From CAMTWB01 sp037441775 (GTDB lineage Bacteria; Desulfobacterota; Syntrophia; Syntrophales; CAMTWB01): a stretch of 38,058 bases of DNA. Both the position numbers and the translations under genes were made by a program. The stretch spans positions 1-38,058 of the forward strand of contig JBBIRO010000030.1 of assembly GCA_037441775.1 (NCBI GenBank), written 5' to 3'. Positions 14,811-22,524 of this stretch are shown here, in pieces. Positions within the stretch are counted from its first letter, which is position 1. The number at the start of each line of letters is the position of its first letter. The notes under the pieces are model-generated. The model made no database searches. It had not been told where the DNA came from and saw nothing but the letters and a program-made list of their open reading frames with translations.

Positions 14811-16525
14811 GCGCGCTATATCCGGAAGCGGCAACCATCGCGCAGCCGCGGCTCAAGCCGCAGGCCAATGTGGGCGGCTGGTGCGGCATCGCGATCATTG
14901 CCACTTTTCTCATCGTTTTTTTGATCTATCCCCTGATTCATCTTTTTTACGATGCCGTCACTACCAAAGAGTTGGGTTTTACATTTAAGAATTTCGCCCA
15001 GTTTTTTTCCGATCCCTTTTACCTCCGCGCCACCTGGCGCTCCGTCCTTTTGGGACTGGCCACGGTTTTGACCACCTCGATCCTGGGGGTCATCATCGCC
15101 TTTCTCCTGGTGCGCTATGATTTTCCCGGACGCGGTCTCTTCACTTACCTGACCATCATCCCTATTATCATGCCGCCTTTGGTGGGGGTTCTGGGATTCG
15201 TGTTCATTCTGGGCCGGGCGGGGACGGTGAATGTGCTGCTCATGGACTACCTGGGGTTTGCGGGACCGGTGAACTTCATGTACGGGATCCACGGGGTCTT
15301 GCTTGTGGAAACCCTCCACCTCTTCCCCCTGATGACCTTGAATATCCTGGATTCCCTTTCCAAGATCGACCCTTCCCTGGAGGAGGCGGCGGAAAGCGTG
15401 GGCTCCCGGGGCTGGCGCCGGATCAAGGACATTACGCTGCCGCTTACTACGCCGGGCTTTGTCACCGGGGCGCTCCTGGTGTTCATCTGGACGGTCTCGG
15501 ACTTCGCCACGCCCTTGGTGGTCGGGGTCCAGGACCTCCTCGCCCCGCAGGCCTATCTGAATATCGTCCAGTTTGTGGATGTGCGGCTCTTCAAGATGGG
15601 CATCGTGATCTCCGCCATCATGGTGGTCCTGGCCGTGGTCTTTCTCATCGCGGCCAAGAAGTACGTGGCCATCAAGGACTATTCCTCCCTGGCCTACTCC
15701 AAGGTGGAACGGAAGCGGTTCTCGCGGCTCGGTGATGGTCTGGTGATCTTTTTTATCACCGCCGTGCTGATCTTTGCATTCATCCCCTATTTCGGCATCA
15801 CTCTCGACGCCTTCGGCAAGGCTTGGGCCCTCACGGCGCTGCCGGAGTCCTACACCCTCCACGCCTTCAGGCGGGTCATTATCGAGACGCCGAAGTTCAT
15901 CATCAACACGATCATCTATGCCTCCGGGGCTACGCTGATCTGTCTTATTTTCGGGGTGCCCATCGCCTGGATCCTGGCCCGCACTAAGCTCCCCGGACGC
16001 AATACGCTCGATTCACTGGTGACCCTGATCCTGGCCCTGCCCGGGACGGCCATCGGCGTGGCCTATATTCGCGCCTACCGGGGGGACATCCCCTTTACCG
16101 AGACCTCGCTCTTGGGCATGGGGCTCGTGATCGCGATTGTGCTAGGGGTGCGGCGGCTTCCCTATACCGTCCGGGGAACCTACTCGTCGTTGCTCATCGT
16201 CCATAAGTCCTTCGAGGAGGCGGCGCAGAGTGTCGGCGCCCGGAGACTCCGGACCTTCAAGGACATTACCATTCCGCTGATCTGGAAGGGCATCCTGGTA
16301 GGATCGCTCTATTCCTTTATCCTGGCCCTCCAGGAGTCCTCGGCCACCCTGCTCCTCACCGTGCCCGGGAAGGAGGTTCTCGCCGTGGGCATTTTCAATT
16401 TCTACACCTCCGGTTCGCGCAACGAGGCAGCCGCTTTGGGCTTTGTCCTCCTTGTGGTTGGCGCTCTGTGCTTCATCATTATCAACCGGCTGGCGGGCAC
16501 CCGTCAGGGAGGGGTCTTCGGATAA
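14807..16525 (+). CDS. ABC importer permease, two fused transmembrane domains
   Basis: The 572-residue product carries two BPD-type permease domains in one chain, about residues 50-290 and 330-565, with roughly twelve membrane helices. Each has an EAA loop that contacts the ATPase: EEAAESVGSRGWRRIKDITLPLTTPG and EEAAQSVGARRLRTFKDITIPLIWKG. Fused permeases of this size are characteristic of the FbpB/AfuB ferric-iron type and some phosphonate or thiamine-type importers. It starts within the ATPase stop codon. A 16-base-pair stem-loop follows the stop. Confidence 0.93.
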   Translation: MSALYPEAATIAQPRLKPQANVGGWCGIAIIATFLIVFLIYPLIHLFYDAVTTKELGFTFKNFAQFFSDPFYLRATWRSVLLGLATVLTTSILGVIIAFLLVRYDFPGRGLFTYLTIIPIIMPPLVGVLGFVFILGRAGTVNVLLMDYLGFAGPVNFMYGIHGVLLVETLHLFPLMTLNILDSLSKIDPSLEEAAESVGSRGWRRIKDITLPLTTPGFVTGALLVFIWTVSDFATPLVVGVQDLLAPQAYLNIVQFVDVRLFKMGIVISAIMVVLAVVFLIAAKKYVAIKDYSSLAYSKVERKRFSRLGDGLVIFFITAVLIFAFIPYFGITLDAFGKAWALTALPESYTLHAFRRVIIETPKFIINTIIYASGATLICLIFGVPIAWILARTKLPGRNTLDSLVTLILALPGTAIGVAYIRAYRGDIPFTETSLLGMGLVIAIVLGVRRLPYTVRGTYSSLLIVHKSFEEAAQSVGARRLRTFKDITIPLIWKGILVGSLYSFILALQESSATLLLTVPGKEVLAVGIFNFYTSGSRNEAAALGFVLLVVGALCFIIINRLAGTRQGGVFG

Positions 16526-16553
16526 GGGCGATTGCGAATTAAAACCAACCTTC

Positions 16554-16590
16554 TTTTGCTGGTTTAATCTTGCCGATTGAACCAGCAAAA
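16554..16590 (+). other. Long stem-loop after the permease gene
   Basis: The left arm 16554-16569 (TTTTGCTGGTTTAATC) pairs with 16575-16590 (GATTGAACCAGCAAAA) over 16 positions with one T-G wobble and a 5-base loop. There is no T-tract after it in either direction, so it is not a standard terminator. It lies between the importer and HAD genes, where it could protect the 3' end of the importer mRNA or be a protein site. Confidence 0.6.
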
Positions 16591-16630
16591 AACATTATTG
16601 GTAAGGCATTCCGCTTCACACGGGCGCATC

Positions 16631-17407
16631 ATGTTCAAAGGATTCATTTTCGATCTCGACGGTACTGTTTATAAAGGAGACAAGCTCATTCCCGGGGCCG
16701 CCGAAACCATCAGGCTTTTGCGCAAAGCGGGACGGAAGGTGGCCTATCTGACTAACAAACCACTCGAAACCAGGGGTGATTACGCAGCCAAACTGACCCG
16801 CCTGGGCATTCCTACCTCTCCCGAAGAGGTGGTTACCTCTTCACTGGCCATGGTTTGCTATTTGCGCCAGGCGGCCCCCGGGGGCCGGCTCTTTGTGATT
16901 GGCGAGGCGCCCTTCCTCGCGGAACTGATAGCGTCGGGGTTTACGCTCACGGAACAGCCCGAGCAGGTGGATTACGTGGTTGCCGCCTTTGACCGCACCT
17001 TTGATTACCGCAAGCTAAACATTGCCTATCAGTCCATCAAGCGGGGCGCCCATTTTGTAGCGACCAATCCCGACCGCACCTGTCCCACGGAGGAAGGCGA
17101 TATCCCGGACTGCGCAGCCACAATTGCCGCGCTCGAGGCGATCACCCTCAAAAAGGTGGAAGCGGTGGTCGGCAAGCCCTCGCCCCTGATCATCCAGGCG
17201 GCCCTCGATGTTTTGGGATTGCCGGCGGTAGATTGTCTGCTCGTTGGAGACCGACTGGAAACGGACATCAAACTCGGCAATGACTGTGGCGCCGCAACCG
17301 CTCTAGTCCTCACCGGCGTCACGAACCAGGCCATGCTGAAACAATCGGACATCTACCCCGACTTTATCTTCGACAGCATCGCCCAGGTGTCCGATCTGAT
17401 CTTCTGA
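16631..17407 (+). CDS. HAD-IIA family (NagD-like) phosphatase
   Basis: The 258-residue product has all HAD motifs: FDLDGTVYKG (nucleophile Asp, residues 7-16), LTNKPLETR (motif II), KVEAVVGKPSP (motif III Lys) and VGDRLETDIKLGNDCGAAT (motif IV), with a C2-type cap between motifs II and III. NagD-like enzymes dephosphorylate small metabolites such as sugar phosphates, 2-phosphoglycolate or nucleotides. The frame is open from 16577, but that segment is part of a stem-loop; ATG 16631 gives the standard short N-terminus although its ribosome binding site is weak. It is convergent with the oxidoreductase gene, 17 bases apart. The substrate cannot be told from sequence. Confidence 0.9.
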   Translation: MFKGFIFDLDGTVYKGDKLIPGAAETIRLLRKAGRKVAYLTNKPLETRGDYAAKLTRLGIPTSPEEVVTSSLAMVCYLRQAAPGGRLFVIGEAPFLAELIASGFTLTEQPEQVDYVVAAFDRTFDYRKLNIAYQSIKRGAHFVATNPDRTCPTEEGDIPDCAATIAALEAITLKKVEAVVGKPSPLIIQAALDVLGLPAVDCLLVGDRLETDIKLGNDCGAATALVLTGVTNQAMLKQSDIYPDFIFDSIAQVSDLIF

Positions 17408-17424
17408 TTACGAGTTCGTCATCT

Positions 17425-19356
17425 TTAGAAGGCCTTGGGTTTATAACGTTCGCCGCGGGTGGAAGGAGGCAATTCCGTACTCAGCCGGCCCAGTAGACCG
17501 GCCTCTTCCAGATTGCCGGCGGCATCCTCCAATCCCAGCTCTAAGAGCACTTCCCGGCTGGGGTTGCCGTTTACACCCCAGCCGCGGGCGGCATAATACT
17601 CGTCCAGCATGAGATCCAGTTGCGGCAAGGTGAGCCGGGCGCCCTTGCCCGGACCGCTGGGAACGGCTTCCTCATAAAACCGGGAATTGGGATAATCGAA
17701 GGCCCGACCGGATTTACCCAAGTGGCAGTTACGTTCCAGGAAATGGGCGCGATTGAGATTCCAGACCCGCTCCGAGGCCGTCATTGCCTCGGCCAGGGTG
17801 AATTCGTTCCAGCCTGTCGCCATGATAATCGCCGCGATATACTCTTCCGGCGTAACGTCCACCTCGCCCCAGAAGAGGCGGCAACTGGAGACGCTGTCGA
17901 AAAATGGACGGATATGCTGCAGATAGACTACCAGTTTGGCCTTGCCGGAGATGACCTGGCGACCGATATCGTCATCTAGTGTGATAGTCCAGGCGCGATT
18001 ATGGTGAGCGCCGATATCGGAGGTCATGTATCCCAAAAGCATTGCCGGAGCGTAACGACCGTCATAACCGCTCATACCCATTCCCTTGACCTGTACGGCG
18101 AATTTCTCGGAGCCGCCGCTGATCTTCTTTGCCGCCGGCGCCAGCCCCTGGGCAAACCATTCGCCGATGCCTCGCCGCTCTGCGATCATCTTCAGGAAAT
18201 GCTCAAAATCGTCAAGATTGCCCCAGCGTAATTGCCGGCCCTCCAGTTGCTCCCTGGTAATCAAGCCCTTTTCAAAACACTCCATCGCAAAGGCCACCAA
18301 GCCGCCGCCGGACATGGAATCGATCCCGAGATGGTCGCAAAGCCAGTTAATGTAGGCCACCTCGTCGATTCGTTCAAACCCGCAGTTGCCGCCGCACAGG
18401 GCGTTCGTCTCGTATTCCGGCCCCTCGACATAAACCGTCGGCCTGTCGGGTAGCGCTACTTTGGAGTACTTGCCGCAATTCATCCAGCAGCCGAAACAGG
18501 CCTTATGGGAAACGAGCAATTTCTCGACCAGTTCGGCGCCGTCGAGCTTTTCGTGATTTTCCAGGTAGGTGGTCTGAAAATTGCGGGTGGGATAGACGCC
18601 GTTGTTGTTCGACCAGCCGACAAACATTGCAGTGCCGTATTTCTGCCAGGGATCCATGTTCGGATGCCGGCTCGTGCGTTTGATTATTGCCAGGTTGACC
18701 TCTTTGGTCTTTTGGAGATCATACACCGCAAGCGACCTGGTGCCGCGTACCGCAATCGCCTTGATCTTTTTGGAGCCCATGACCGCCCCGATGCCGCAGC
18801 GTCCGGCCTGTCTGCCGTAGTCGTGGGTGATGCAGGCCGAGGTCACCAGGTTTTCGCCCGCCGGCCCAATGGTGGCGATCTCGAAATCGCAACCGAGATC
18901 ATCCTTGAGCATCTTCTCTGTTTCCATTGACCCCCGGCCCCAGTAACGGGCGGCATCACGAATTTCAATCTTGTCGTCATCAATCACCAGGTATGACGGC
19001 CCTGGAGAAATGCCTCGCAAAATAACCAGATCATAACCTGCAAATTTCAGTTCCGGGCCAAAGTGGCCGCCAACGGTCGAATCACCGAGCCCGTTGGTAA
19101 TGGGAGAAATGGCGCCGAAGCAACATTTACTCCCGCCGGGTGCAAAATGTCCCGCTAAAACCCCGGGGCTGATGACGAGCAAATTATCTGGATCGAAGGC
19201 GCTGGTACTTCTTGGCACCTCGTCGTAGAGGATTTTACTGATGAATCCCCGTCCGCCCAGCCAGCGACGGGCAAAAGCCGGGTCGAGAGCTCTTATGTCG
19301 ATATCGCCAGTACCAACATTGACTCGCAGAACACTTCCACCAAATCCGTATAGCAT
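17425..19356 (-). CDS. Tungsten-type aldehyde:ferredoxin oxidoreductase
   Basis: The 643-residue product belongs to the AOR family, which binds tungsten or molybdenum bis-pyranopterin and one 4Fe-4S cluster and oxidises aldehydes to acids, or reduces acids, with ferredoxin. The N-terminal pterin-binding domain is clear (VNVGTGDIDI, RWLGGRGFISKILYDE, PGVLAGHFAPGGSKCCFGAISPITNG), as are GPAGEN and RCGIGAVMGSKK. The cluster motif CFGCWMNC lies near residue 287, and the distal Cys of the site is in DSVSSCRLFWG near 500. It starts 11 bases after the ferredoxin gene on the same strand. AOR-family proteins also include BamB of benzoyl-CoA reductase, so another substrate is possible; the exact subfamily was not resolved. 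Confidence 0.92.
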   Translation of the reverse strand: MLYGFGGSVLRVNVGTGDIDIRALDPAFARRWLGGRGFISKILYDEVPRSTSAFDPDNLLVISPGVLAGHFAPGGSKCCFGAISPITNGLGDSTVGGHFGPELKFAGYDLVILRGISPGPSYLVIDDDKIEIRDAARYWGRGSMETEKMLKDDLGCDFEIATIGPAGENLVTSACITHDYGRQAGRCGIGAVMGSKKIKAIAVRGTRSLAVYDLQKTKEVNLAIIKRTSRHPNMDPWQKYGTAMFVGWSNNNGVYPTRNFQTTYLENHEKLDGAELVEKLLVSHKACFGCWMNCGKYSKVALPDRPTVYVEGPEYETNALCGGNCGFERIDEVAYINWLCDHLGIDSMSGGGLVAFAMECFEKGLITREQLEGRQLRWGNLDDFEHFLKMIAERRGIGEWFAQGLAPAAKKISGGSEKFAVQVKGMGMSGYDGRYAPAMLLGYMTSDIGAHHNRAWTITLDDDIGRQVISGKAKLVVYLQHIRPFFDSVSSCRLFWGEVDVTPEEYIAAIIMATGWNEFTLAEAMTASERVWNLNRAHFLERNCHLGKSGRAFDYPNSRFYEEAVPSGPGKGARLTLPQLDLMLDEYYAARGWGVNGNPSREVLLELGLEDAAGNLEEAGLLGRLSTELPPSTRGERYKPKAF

Positions 19357-19367
19357 AAGGCACCTTG

Positions 19368-19751
19368 TCAGCTCTGTCTCGTTAAGGCACTGGTATTACA
19401 GACTTCAGCGCATTGCCCACAAAAATCGCACTTGAACGGAATGCCGTCTTCCCAGCGCATCATGACCCCCTCCGGGCAGATCTCAACACATGCGCCGCAT
19501 TCGATACAGCTATCTTCTCTGACCGAAAGGACACCCTTTTGATTCTCCTCGATCGCGTCCACGGGGCAGATCTCACGGCAGGAGCCGCATTCGGTACATA
19601 CCCGGGGGCAGTACTTCCCCGGTTCGGGGAATGCTGCTTCCAGCCGGAGGCGCGCCTTGCGGGGGTTAACTTCATTAAATTGTTCCATCGCACATATTTG
19701 CAGACACAAACGGCAACCACTACAGTTGTCGGGATTAACCTTAAGGCGCAT
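19368..19751 (-). CDS. Four-cluster ferredoxin, partner of the oxidoreductase
   Basis: The 127-residue product has four Cys-rich motifs: CSGCRLCLQIC, CPRVCTECGSCREIC(P), CIECGACVEIC(P) and CDFCGQCAEVC. These could hold up to four 4Fe-4S clusters, of which the middle two are classical. It is the first gene of a two-gene unit with the oxidoreductase and is like the ferredoxin-type subunits (AorA, BamC) that pass electrons from AOR-family catalytic chains. ATG 19751 is preceded by AAAGGA. A promoter is predicted 68-96 bases upstream. Confidence 0.9.
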   Translation of the reverse strand: MRLKVNPDNCSGCRLCLQICAMEQFNEVNPRKARLRLEAAFPEPGKYCPRVCTECGSCREICPVDAIEENQKGVLSVREDSCIECGACVEICPEGVMMRWEDGIPFKCDFCGQCAEVCNTSALTRQS

Positions 19752-19818
19752 AAATAGAGTCCTTTGCCGTGAAGAATTAATGATTGTAGCGATGAAAACT
19801 ATTTTCCGCCACGCGGCG

Positions 19819-19847
19819 CATATAATTGCTTGACCGGTTTATTGCAA
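19819..19847 (-). promoter_or_regulatory. Predicted promoter of the ferredoxin-oxidoreductase operon
   Basis: On the minus strand TTGCAA (19847-19842) and TATATG (19824-19819) are separated by 17 bases. CACGCGGCGC overlaps its start region; nearly the same string followed by ATATAAT occurs before the importer (12430-12447). Confidence 0.4.
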
Positions 19848-19908
19848 GAGGAAATTAGCAAAACCATTAAAGACGAACTCGGAAAAAGACGCAAAATTTA
19901 CGTTTTTA

Positions 19909-19928
19909 GGACTTTCCATGAGGTCATC
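19909..19928 (+). repeat. Copy B of the short intergenic repeat
   Basis: GGACTTTCCATGAGGTCATC matches copy A (11070-11089) at 16 of 20 positions. It lies in the gap between the ferredoxin operon and the downstream end of the next iron-sulfur gene. Confidence 0.45.
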
Positions 19929-19948
19929 AGTAATTGACAGTCAGGCTA

Positions 19949-20776
19949 TCACACCCATTCTTCCGCCACAATCTCTCCCCGCACTCCCACGACCACCAGC
20001 TTGACCGGCACCTTCCGCAAGGCGCCAGCCACCGCCCGCTGGGCGAGGTTTAAGAGCCCCCGGCAACAGGGCACTTCCATAATCACCAGCGTCAGGGTAT
20101 TGATTTTTGCTTCATCAATTAGGGCCACCAGTTTTTCCAGATAAATCTCCTGACCGGAATCAAGCTTGGGACAGCCGATGGCCAGTCTCTTCCCCTTGAG
20201 ATAGTCCGCGTGGAAACTGCCCAGGGCAAAGGCGGTGCAATCCGCGGCTAAAACCAGGTCGGCCTTCTGAAAGCTGGAAGCCTGAGGAGAGATGAGGTGC
20301 AGCTGAATCGGCCAATGGGAAAGCTCCGACGTTGCTTGGCCGGACGACCCGGACCCCGTTGCTGCGGGCTTGGAGAAATCCTTGGCCATCGTTCCGGGAC
20401 AGCCGCAGGCCAGGGGCTGATCAGGTCCTTCCGGCGGGACTCCCTTTTCCCTAAGATAGTCCAGCGCCTCCTTAAGATAGCCGGTTTCGCCGTGATCCCT
20501 CAGGTGCCGCAGATGGGCATTGACCGTAGCCGAACCCTGCAAGACAATATTTTCCATTACTTTCCTTTCGTCATAGGGCTCGGCCTCTCGCTCGGTTATA
20601 ATAATTGCGCCTTCAGGACAATGACCGATACAGGCGCCCAGACCGTCACAAAAAAGGTCACTGACCAGTCGGGCCTTGCCATCAATGATCTGCAACGCCC
20701 CTTCGGGACAATTGGGGAGGCACTGGGAGCAGCCGTTACATTTTTCCGCGTCGATTGCGATAATCTTTCTTTTCAT
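19949..20776 (-). CDS. Iron-sulfur protein with two N-terminal 4Fe-4S motifs
   Basis: The 275-residue product begins with a two-cluster ferredoxin domain (CNGCSQCLPNCPEGAL, then FCDGLGACIGHCPEGAI). The remaining 200 residues are not a ferredoxin; they hold further cysteines in CGCPGTM, AADCTAF, IGCPKLD and EVPCCRG, and an alpha/beta pattern ending VVGVRGEIVAEEWV. Similar ferredoxin-plus-Cys proteins are common in strict anaerobes and are usually annotated only as 4Fe-4S binding; I know no proven function. The extra cysteines could bind a further cluster. An FNR/CRP-type palindrome lies 59 bases upstream. It is not cotranscribed with the oxidoreductase in an obvious way, with a 197-base gap. 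Confidence 0.85.
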   Translation of the reverse strand: MKRKIIAIDAEKCNGCSQCLPNCPEGALQIIDGKARLVSDLFCDGLGACIGHCPEGAIIITEREAEPYDERKVMENIVLQGSATVNAHLRHLRDHGETGYLKEALDYLREKGVPPEGPDQPLACGCPGTMAKDFSKPAATGSGSSGQATSELSHWPIQLHLISPQASSFQKADLVLAADCTAFALGSFHADYLKGKRLAIGCPKLDSGQEIYLEKLVALIDEAKINTLTLVIMEVPCCRGLLNLAQRAVAGALRKVPVKLVVVGVRGEIVAEEWV

Positions 20777-20834
20777 GATTTCACTCCTGTTGTTTTATTT
20801 AATTGCAATTTAATCGCTCTATGGAGCTGCTGCC

Positions 20835-20848
20835 TTGACTCAAGTCAA
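20835..20848. promoter_or_regulatory. FNR/CRP-superfamily type palindrome
   Basis: TTGACT-CA-AGTCAA has perfect 6-base arms and resembles the FNR consensus TTGAT-N4-ATCAA with a C/G change in each half-site. It lies between the divergent iron-sulfur gene (start 20776) and the sirtuin (start 20951), 59 bases before the former, a fitting place for redox control. Confidence 0.55.
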
Positions 20849-20950
20849 TAACGTCGAAAATCTTCTTATCATCTCATCTTGTTTGACAGGAGCAAAAAAA
20901 TAAGGCACTGTGGCCAAAAGCGTGTCAAATCAAGCCAGGAGGCACAAGCG

Positions 20951-21733
20951 ATGGATGGCTCAACCCAGGAGAGGATAATCAAAGTATCAGAAATGATCGT
21001 CCAATCGCGGCGGCTGGCGGTATTCACCGGCGCCGGAGTGAGCACGGAATCAGGAATCCCCGATTTTCGCGGCGCAGGCGGTATCTGGAGCCGCTTCGAC
21101 CCGGAAGACTTCACGATTCAGCGTTTCCTCAGCAGCGCCGAAAGCAGGCGGAAACAGTGGCAGCTTTTGCTGGGAGATGGTTTCTTTGGCGAAGCTCAAC
21201 CAAATGCAGCTCATAATGCCATTGCTGAACTCGAACGTATGGAGAAGCTCAGTTGCGTCATCACCCAGAACATCGATGGGCTCCATCAATTGGCGGGGAA
21301 CAGTACGGAGCTGGTCTTTGAGCTGCACGGGAACATGAAAACCCTACGCTGCCTCGGCTGCCAGGCCCGCTATCCGCTCGACGAGATAAGGAAGAGGTAC
21401 ATCCCCGGAGGTGATCCGCCGGATTGTGAAAGATGCGGAAGCATTCTTAAGCCGGAAGTGGTCTTCTTCGGCGAGGCGTTGCCGGAGCGGGTAATGGAGC
21501 AGTCCATGTATCATGCGGGCAACTGCGACATGGTTATTGTCATCGGTTCGTCCCTGGTAGTTTATCCCGCCGCCTACATTCCCCTGTACGCCAGGGAGAG
21601 CGGCGCCCGGCTGGTGATAGTCAACCGCGATGACACCCCCTATGATCATCTGGCGGAGGTAGTAATCAACAGCGGCGCGGGCGAGACGATGACCGGAATC
21701 ATGAGGGAAGTCAAACGCCTTTTGCGTCACTAG
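20951..21733 (+). CDS. Sirtuin, NAD-dependent protein deacylase
   Basis: The 260-residue product removes acyl groups from lysine with NAD, making O-acyl-ADP-ribose and nicotinamide. Motifs are FTGAGVSTESGIPDFRG (NAD loop), TQNIDGLHQLAG, catalytic His in FELHGNMK, zinc ligands CLGC and CERC, KPEVVFFGE, and VIGSSLVVYPAA. It fits the bacterial class that includes CobB-like and class U or III enzymes. The frame is open from 20879, but ATG 20951 has AGGAGG 8 bases upstream and gives a normal length. It may regulate acyl-CoA-forming enzymes; an acyl-CoA synthetase gene lies 800 bases downstream, though that one is ADP-forming and lacks the acetylated lysine site of AMP-forming enzymes. Confidence 0.95.
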   Translation: MDGSTQERIIKVSEMIVQSRRLAVFTGAGVSTESGIPDFRGAGGIWSRFDPEDFTIQRFLSSAESRRKQWQLLLGDGFFGEAQPNAAHNAIAELERMEKLSCVITQNIDGLHQLAGNSTELVFELHGNMKTLRCLGCQARYPLDEIRKRYIPGGDPPDCERCGSILKPEVVFFGEALPERVMEQSMYHAGNCDMVIVIGSSLVVYPAAYIPLYARESGARLVIVNRDDTPYDHLAEVVINSGAGETMTGIMREVKRLLRH

Positions 21734-21743
21734 CCACCGGCCC

Positions 21744-21790
21744 CGCGGATCGGACCGGCGTTTTGCCGGCTAATGGCGCCCGGGTCCGCG
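21744..21790 (+). other. Nested inverted repeat after the sirtuin gene
   Basis: An outer pair CGCGGA (21744-21749) and TCCGCG (21785-21790) encloses a small hairpin CCGGC-GTTTT-GCCGG (21755-21769). It starts 11 bases after the stop codon and may form a 3' mRNA structure. There is no T-tract, so termination would need Rho or another factor. Confidence 0.35.
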
Positions 21791-21824
21791 ACAAATTTAC
21801 GGGTTGAGCAGTTTTCCCATCCTG

Positions 21825-21877
21825 TTTTTGCGCTTTACCCAAGCATATTGCCAGGCCAGCCGCAACGGAATCTTTAC
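21825..21877 (-). repeat. 54-base dispersed repeat, copy 2
   Basis: This copy matches 12300-12353 at about 83 percent. On the minus strand it lies inside a 36-codon open frame (GTG 21907 to TAA 21797) whose peptide contains KIPLRLAWQYAWVKRKN and is strongly basic. The frame lacks a well-spaced ribosome binding site. It could be a small conserved gene, with copy 1 a decayed relative, or a non-coding element that happens to be open. Confidence 0.6.
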
Positions 21878-22018
21878 TGTCAGGCTGTCTTTCCTCTTGA
21901 CTTTCACCTCTTCAAAATATAAGTTCTCAAAAAGCGATCATTGTGCCTGTAATTAGCTGGATGCGTTATGTATTTCTGGTAGCCGGGAAGTTTTTTTCTG
22001 CTTTGGGGAGGTAGTCGT

Positions 22019-22321
22019 ATGGCTCTGCTGGTTGGAGGTTTCATCGCCGCTGTCCTGGGGCTGGTAGGTCTTATCGAATGGCGCCATGATTTTGTTGTAA
22101 TCATCAAGGGAGCGCTGCCCATCATGCTGCTTTTGGGGGGTATTTTGGCAATATACGTGGGTCTGGACGATATCCAGGAAAAGGTCCGGGATGAACGGGA
22201 ACGACATGTCGGAGAATTGGAAAAGACCCGCGAAGAGATAGATCTGATCAAAACGCAGACGGAGCAATGCCGAGAGGAACTCAATAGACTCAAAGCGGAA
22301 AAGGACAGCCTGACGCAATAG
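22019..22321 (+). CDS. Small two-helix membrane protein with C-terminal coiled coil
   Basis: The 100-residue product has two membrane helices (about 3-20 and 27-47) and a charged coiled coil (about 50-98, EKVRDERERHVGELEKTREEIDLIKTQTEQC). I do not recognise a family. A strong GGGGAGGT lies 6 bases before ATG 22019, which supports it over the longer minus-strand open frame at the same place. Its shape, a membrane anchor with a cytoplasmic coil, suggests a scaffold or partner-binding role, but nothing more can be said. An intrinsic terminator follows at 22409. Confidence 0.7.
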   Translation: MALLVGGFIAAVLGLVGLIEWRHDFVVIIKGALPIMLLLGGILAIYVGLDDIQEKVRDERERHVGELEKTREEIDLIKTQTEQCREELNRLKAEKDSLTQ

Positions 22322-22408
22322 CTCAGGTAACCCCCACGGAAAAGGACGCATTGGACGAGGAGCTTCAGCCGGGCGAGCTTTCATGACATTAAACCAGGCG
22401 GCAAATAG

Positions 22409-22435
22409 AAGGCCGGGGAAACGCTCCCCGGCCTT
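22409..22435 (+). terminator. Intrinsic terminator
   Basis: AAGGCCGGGG (22409-22418) pairs with CCCCGGCCTT (22426-22435) around a 7-base loop, followed by TGTGG. The stem is very strong, the T-tract short. It separates the small membrane protein from the acyl-CoA synthetase gene. Confidence 0.7.
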
Positions 22436-22524
22436 TGTGGTAAAATAGGGGTCAGGAATGCAGCTTAACAGGAGCAATCGAACTATTATCATCAAAGTAA
22501 ATTCCTGAAAAAAAGGCAATTACA

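Noticed and set aside
14816..15862. 348-codon minus-strand open frame opposite the permease
   Set aside because: Its Asp/His/Gly-rich composition is the antisense image of a membrane protein gene.
21905..21930. ENLYF string in the frame before the 36-codon ORF
   Set aside because: The resemblance to a known protease site is a chance hit upstream of the only usable start codon.
21953..22519. 188-codon minus-strand open frame
   Set aside because: It overlaps a plus-strand gene with a strong ribosome binding site and two membrane helices, and runs through the terminator at 22409.
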